A stretch of DNA of 64,000 bases from Chondrilla cf. caribensis (taxonomy: Eukaryota > Porifera > Demospongiae > Chondrillida > Chondrillidae), in NCBI GenBank assembly GCA_964020155.1, contig OZ026547.1:3623095-3687094 (forward strand). The letters are read 5' to 3'. Below the pieces are notes generated by a model, which was given only the letters and a program-made list of their open reading frames with translations, was not told the DNA's origin and did not search any database. A program made the position numbers and the translations under genes. Shown piece after piece: positions 60,634 through 64,000 of this stretch (the stretch's first letter is position 1; each line of letters starts with the position of its first letter).

Positions 60634-61927
60634 AACATCTATCTCTCATTATTTTGACCATTCTAAAACTGTTACATGGTTATTTAGACCACATGTTCAT
60701 GCTTTTGAACCTTTTGTGTCTGAATGATTCTCTTGTGGAACAAGGAATCTCGAAATACATGTTAATGCCGTATGGTCTCACACATAGAAACGCAAAGTAA
60801 CGTTGTCGAAACGCATACATCAACTGCTATTGTTCCTGTACTCCTACTTGGGCACATCTGCTGCTAAATGGGACAGACCCTATGTGCACATGCTGACATA
60901 TGCACCTGAATGGGGCAAACTGTAGCTGTCTAACACAATGAGATGACATCAATGCATTTTGATGTACACATTTATCAACATTTGGTATTTCTTCCTATAG
61001 CTACAGTGTGATACTTTTGGAGTAGGGAGTAAGTTAAGGTAGAGTTAGGATAGGGTTAGGGTTAGGGTAGGGGTAGGGTTTTATATTTACGCATTGACTC
61101 ATTTTGTTGCTGTGTAATACACCTATAAAATCATTATCATCCTTCAGTACAACACAGACATTTCTGTGCCACAACATGGAATGAACATATAGTTACTACT
61201 GCAACTACTGCACAGCAGCAGAACCCAGCACACTGCATGTACTTAGCCACCCTATCAGGCACTTATGGATATGCTGGCCTTTGCATAATCGCCTGAATAG
61301 AGCATGCATGCTGCAGACATCAGTCAGTATCTGTGTGTACGTTTTCAATGCCAGCTACTGTGCGTCTATACTGACCCCTGCTGACAGGGCGAGCTTAGGC
61401 GAGCCCCAGCAGACTCTGTCTGAACTAGTTACCGAGCGTTAGCGAGGTTAATTGTTTCCGTCGTACGGCCAGTCTCATCGAGTCGCCCACGTTCTTAATT
61501 GGTCAAAGGTGTCTCAATGAAATTTTTCGGTTCTTTTTAGGCCAATATGTCAAATTTCGATCATGCGCAGCGAACGTCTGTGAGGTCACAGAGCGATTCG
61601 TGCCACACGTCGGATAGGGGCAACGGTAAGGTATCGGACTGAGGTTATCATTCAAGTCTAGCACACTTACTCGCTAAGCCACGACGGCTGAAAGTTTTTC
61701 CTTCGTCGAGTGCCCCTGGATCCGGATTTCGTCTCCGGACGACATTCGTTGGCTTTGCATCACAAGAACAATGTCTTACAATTTTCCCATGGAACAGATT
61801 TTCCGATTAGTATACTGTAAAGTCGGCGATTCGCAGTCTTCGTTGGGGACATCGAAATGCACAGCCATTGTGACGTCCATGTTGGCAGACATTTAATGGC
61901 TATAATTAGTAACAATACGCATAGTCT
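60634..61927. other. intergenic, includes a telomere-like tract
   Basis: No gene. A short degenerate (TTAGGG)n-like tract lies at about 61050-61081. A 28-bp repeat shared with 13344-13371 lies at about 61402-61429. Confidence 0.45.
61050..61081 (+). repeat. interstitial telomere-like repeat
   Basis: About five units of TAGGGT/TTAGGG with one variant. The metazoan telomere motif is TTAGGG. The tract is too short to be a chromosome end. Confidence 0.6.
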
Positions 61928-62274
61928 ATGCAATACGTAACAGGTTTTGAAAAGATGGCCTTTCATCCGAAGTTCTTTGTGAACGTTTTTATTGATATCG
62001 ATCCGTTCTTCTCTTCTTCCGATTGCAAGAATTGTAAAAGCTCAGATGAGTCGCTTTATATTGCTAATAACTGCTTTAGCCGTGAGATAAGCTTATTGTC
62101 AACCTTGTCAACTTTCCAATATTCAAGAGTGTCTCATCATAGACCCTAGAATCGGTGTATCTAGGCTAGATACACGGATTACAAAACATCAACAGTACAA
62201 CAGGTTTACAAACGGGAGAATAAAAATAAATCTTGCAAATGTAATAAATAAATGTAAATATACAACTTATCAGT

Positions 62275-62577
62275 ATGTTATTATTGGCCAGTGATATTGT
62301 GGTGAATCCTGGTTCTCTTGATGTCTGTCTTATAATATGTCTTCAAATATTATATATAGTTGCAGAACACCACAGGGCTGTACTATGTGATGTCTGTTCC
62401 AAATGGTATCATGCAAAGTGTGTTGATAAATCTGTTGAACATTATGAACGTCTAAGTTTTCAAGATGATTCGATTGATAATGTAAATTTTGCAAAAACGT
62501 CTGGTAATTTGAAAAGCCAACTGCATTATACTATCAGAAACTACTCAGATATAAAAATGCTTTTTGTATGCTCCTGA
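62275..62577 (+). pseudogene. remnant of a retroelement ORF with 2A-like and PHD-like motifs
   Basis: The frame begins LLLASDIVVNPGS, which resembles the D-x-E-x-N-P-G-P 2A peptide found at the start of some LINE proteins. It continues with AVLCDVCSKWYHAKCVD, the second half of a PHD-type zinc finger. The terminal Pro of the 2A motif and the first finger cysteines are missing and the frame soon degrades, so I read it as a decayed element. Confidence 0.45.
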
Positions 62578-63039
62578 ATCAAAATCAGATGCTAACTTCC
62601 ATTATAACAAAACGAAGAAAAACAATATTGGACAATCGTATGCTTATGTTGATCAAACAGAAGTTGCAATATTTTATCATGATAATATTATAGTGTATTA
62701 ACCAGTACTAATTAGATCATCTGTAAGTTGATTTATAGTTCGGAAGATCATATGGCAGAGTCAAAGTCTCATGCAGATTCTGATCAAACAATCAAATGGA
62801 ATTAAACTTGCAATCAAGACCAAACGCAATGTGTTAATGCATCACAAATACAGCACAACACAAAATCAAACACTACACGTCATACAGTGCACTACTGCAC
62901 AATATGAGGTGCAAACTCAACAAAACCAAGCACAAGTGCAGACACATCCACAAGTTCATGCACAAGATGCAAATACCAATGGGTATGGCCATGATTATGA
63001 TGTACAAAACAATCACACAATGTGTAAATTCCAGCAACA

Positions 63040-63270
63040 GCAATATAAATGGAAACAATCCCCCTGTATCGTTTGCCATGAAATGTGGCCATTACTTTCC
63101 AATAACACTAAACCTACTTAATATGAATGTTTGAGAGATGTCCGTGATAAAAACACTTTGAAACGGTTCTCCTGGTCCAGGCAAATGACATGAACCCTGG
63201 TTCAGTACCTCATGATCAATGCTTGCAAAGTTTAACACAAATTGTAATGTTAATAATCTAAACATCCATC
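63040..63270 (+). pseudogene. Helitron-like replication protein remnant
   Basis: In two frames the sequence reads PCIVC, then YECLRDVRDKNTLKRFS, then (after a frameshift) NDMNPGSVPHDQCLQSLTQI. This is the order seen at the start of Helitron helicase-like domains (Cys pair, R-D-K, F-S, N-D-M-N-P-G-x-V-P, L-T-Q-I). Frameshifts and stops make it inactive. Confidence 0.4.
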
Positions 63271-63744
63271 ACGTATGTCCACAAAAACACAGGTGGTCAA
63301 CGTGAGTAAGAGTTGCTCATCTGCAGATACATATTGCATGGCCAGAATTGCATGCATTACTGCCACATAATACCACAAATTCAAAACATCCCATGAGTTA
63401 TTATACTAGACAGAATGGCATTGGTACAAATTTGAATATCAATCTCATGTTAGCACACTTGCACATGAATAATGAATGCTAAACTAAACGGTGACCCAGG
63501 TCTTAGTGATTCAATCAAAAAAGCAGCATTGGCATGGAAAGTACAGTGATATGGACAGTAATTCAAACATTTTCCCGACATTAATAGACCAAATCATGAT
63601 TGAAAGTGATGCAGGGAGCAACTGTTATTGAATAGTGTCATTGGCTGATGACAACATTCAACAAGTGCATACCATCAGAAAACTGGCGTACACACACATC
63701 TGGCATGCCATATACCTCCATTTTCTGTTTGGCGAGGTTCTGAA

Positions 63745-64000
63745 CTACGTTCATACCTAGTATTAAAATTTAATATTGCGTGAAGGAAGATGGCCGATTT
63801 CGAACGCCGACAATTAGAAATTGGGCTCAGTGGAATTCGTGCGCTGAAGCTCCGCCGAACTATTCGACTTCAGCGAAGGTTCTTCTGATCATATGGAAGA
63901 CGCCCGAGTATTTCGAGTGCAGGGACGGCAGCCTCACGGGTTTGGGACTCGAATTACTTGTTTTGGTCAAGAGGTTCCGTTTGGAGAGGTGCGAGCGACA
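63745..64000 (+). mobile_element. relative of the CCCTTAA MITE, cut by the window end
   Basis: GATGGCCGATTTCGAA, ATTAGAAAT, CGCCCGAGTA and CTCGAATTACTTG occur in the same order as in the reverse complement of 31039-31408. The right end lies outside the window. Confidence 0.55.

Overview
The window reads as metazoan nuclear DNA, most likely from a demosponge. This is an inference from AT-rich non-coding sequence, short phase-1 introns with GT-AG ends, a collagen gene pair, fast-evolving tandem Ig/fibronectin-III receptors, an endonuclease-type LINE of a kind I know from sponge genomes, and many small inverted-repeat transposons. Nothing points to a bacterial, viral or organellar replicon: there are no operons, no dense coding and no rRNA.

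Layout. 0-3 kb: an 18-bp minisatellite and the 3' end of an RLE-type LINE. 3.9-4.8 kb (+): a two-exon very-long-chain fatty acid elongase. 5.0-6.6 kb: a Tc1/mariner-like element with a second small element nested in it. 7.7-10.2 kb (-): a large secreted protein, uninterrupted over 816 codons, with a domain resembling the C80 cysteine protease of bacterial toxins. 11.9-13.1 kb: a transposon-like unit with 282-bp inverted arms. 14.7-26.2 kb: four tandem copies of a non-coding segment, the last two of which each carry a nearly identical four-exon transmembrane collagen gene (-). 26-32 kb: intergenic DNA, long CA microsatellites and two orphan signal-peptide exons (-). 33-57.4 kb: three tandem paralogous receptor genes (-), each built from Ig, an unnamed 'YGRL' domain and two FN3 domains, repeated twice, then a membrane span and a short tyrosine-motif tail. 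57.9-64 kb: degraded LINE, PHD/2A-like and Helitron-like debris, a GC-rich island and a short telomere-like tract.

The receptor exons were rebuilt from splice sites. Every internal intron of all three genes is phase 1, so whole domains can be duplicated or swapped without breaking the frame. Two of the three genes end in a Y-x-x-L-x10-Y-x-x-L tail that fits the ITAM consensus. The third has lost the second tyrosine to an early stop. The gene at 51.6-57.4 kb has no signal-peptide exon where its paralogues have one, and LINE debris begins there. The most novel material is the C80-like secreted protein, this receptor array (a candidate self/non-self or immune recognition cluster) and the furin-site transmembrane collagens.
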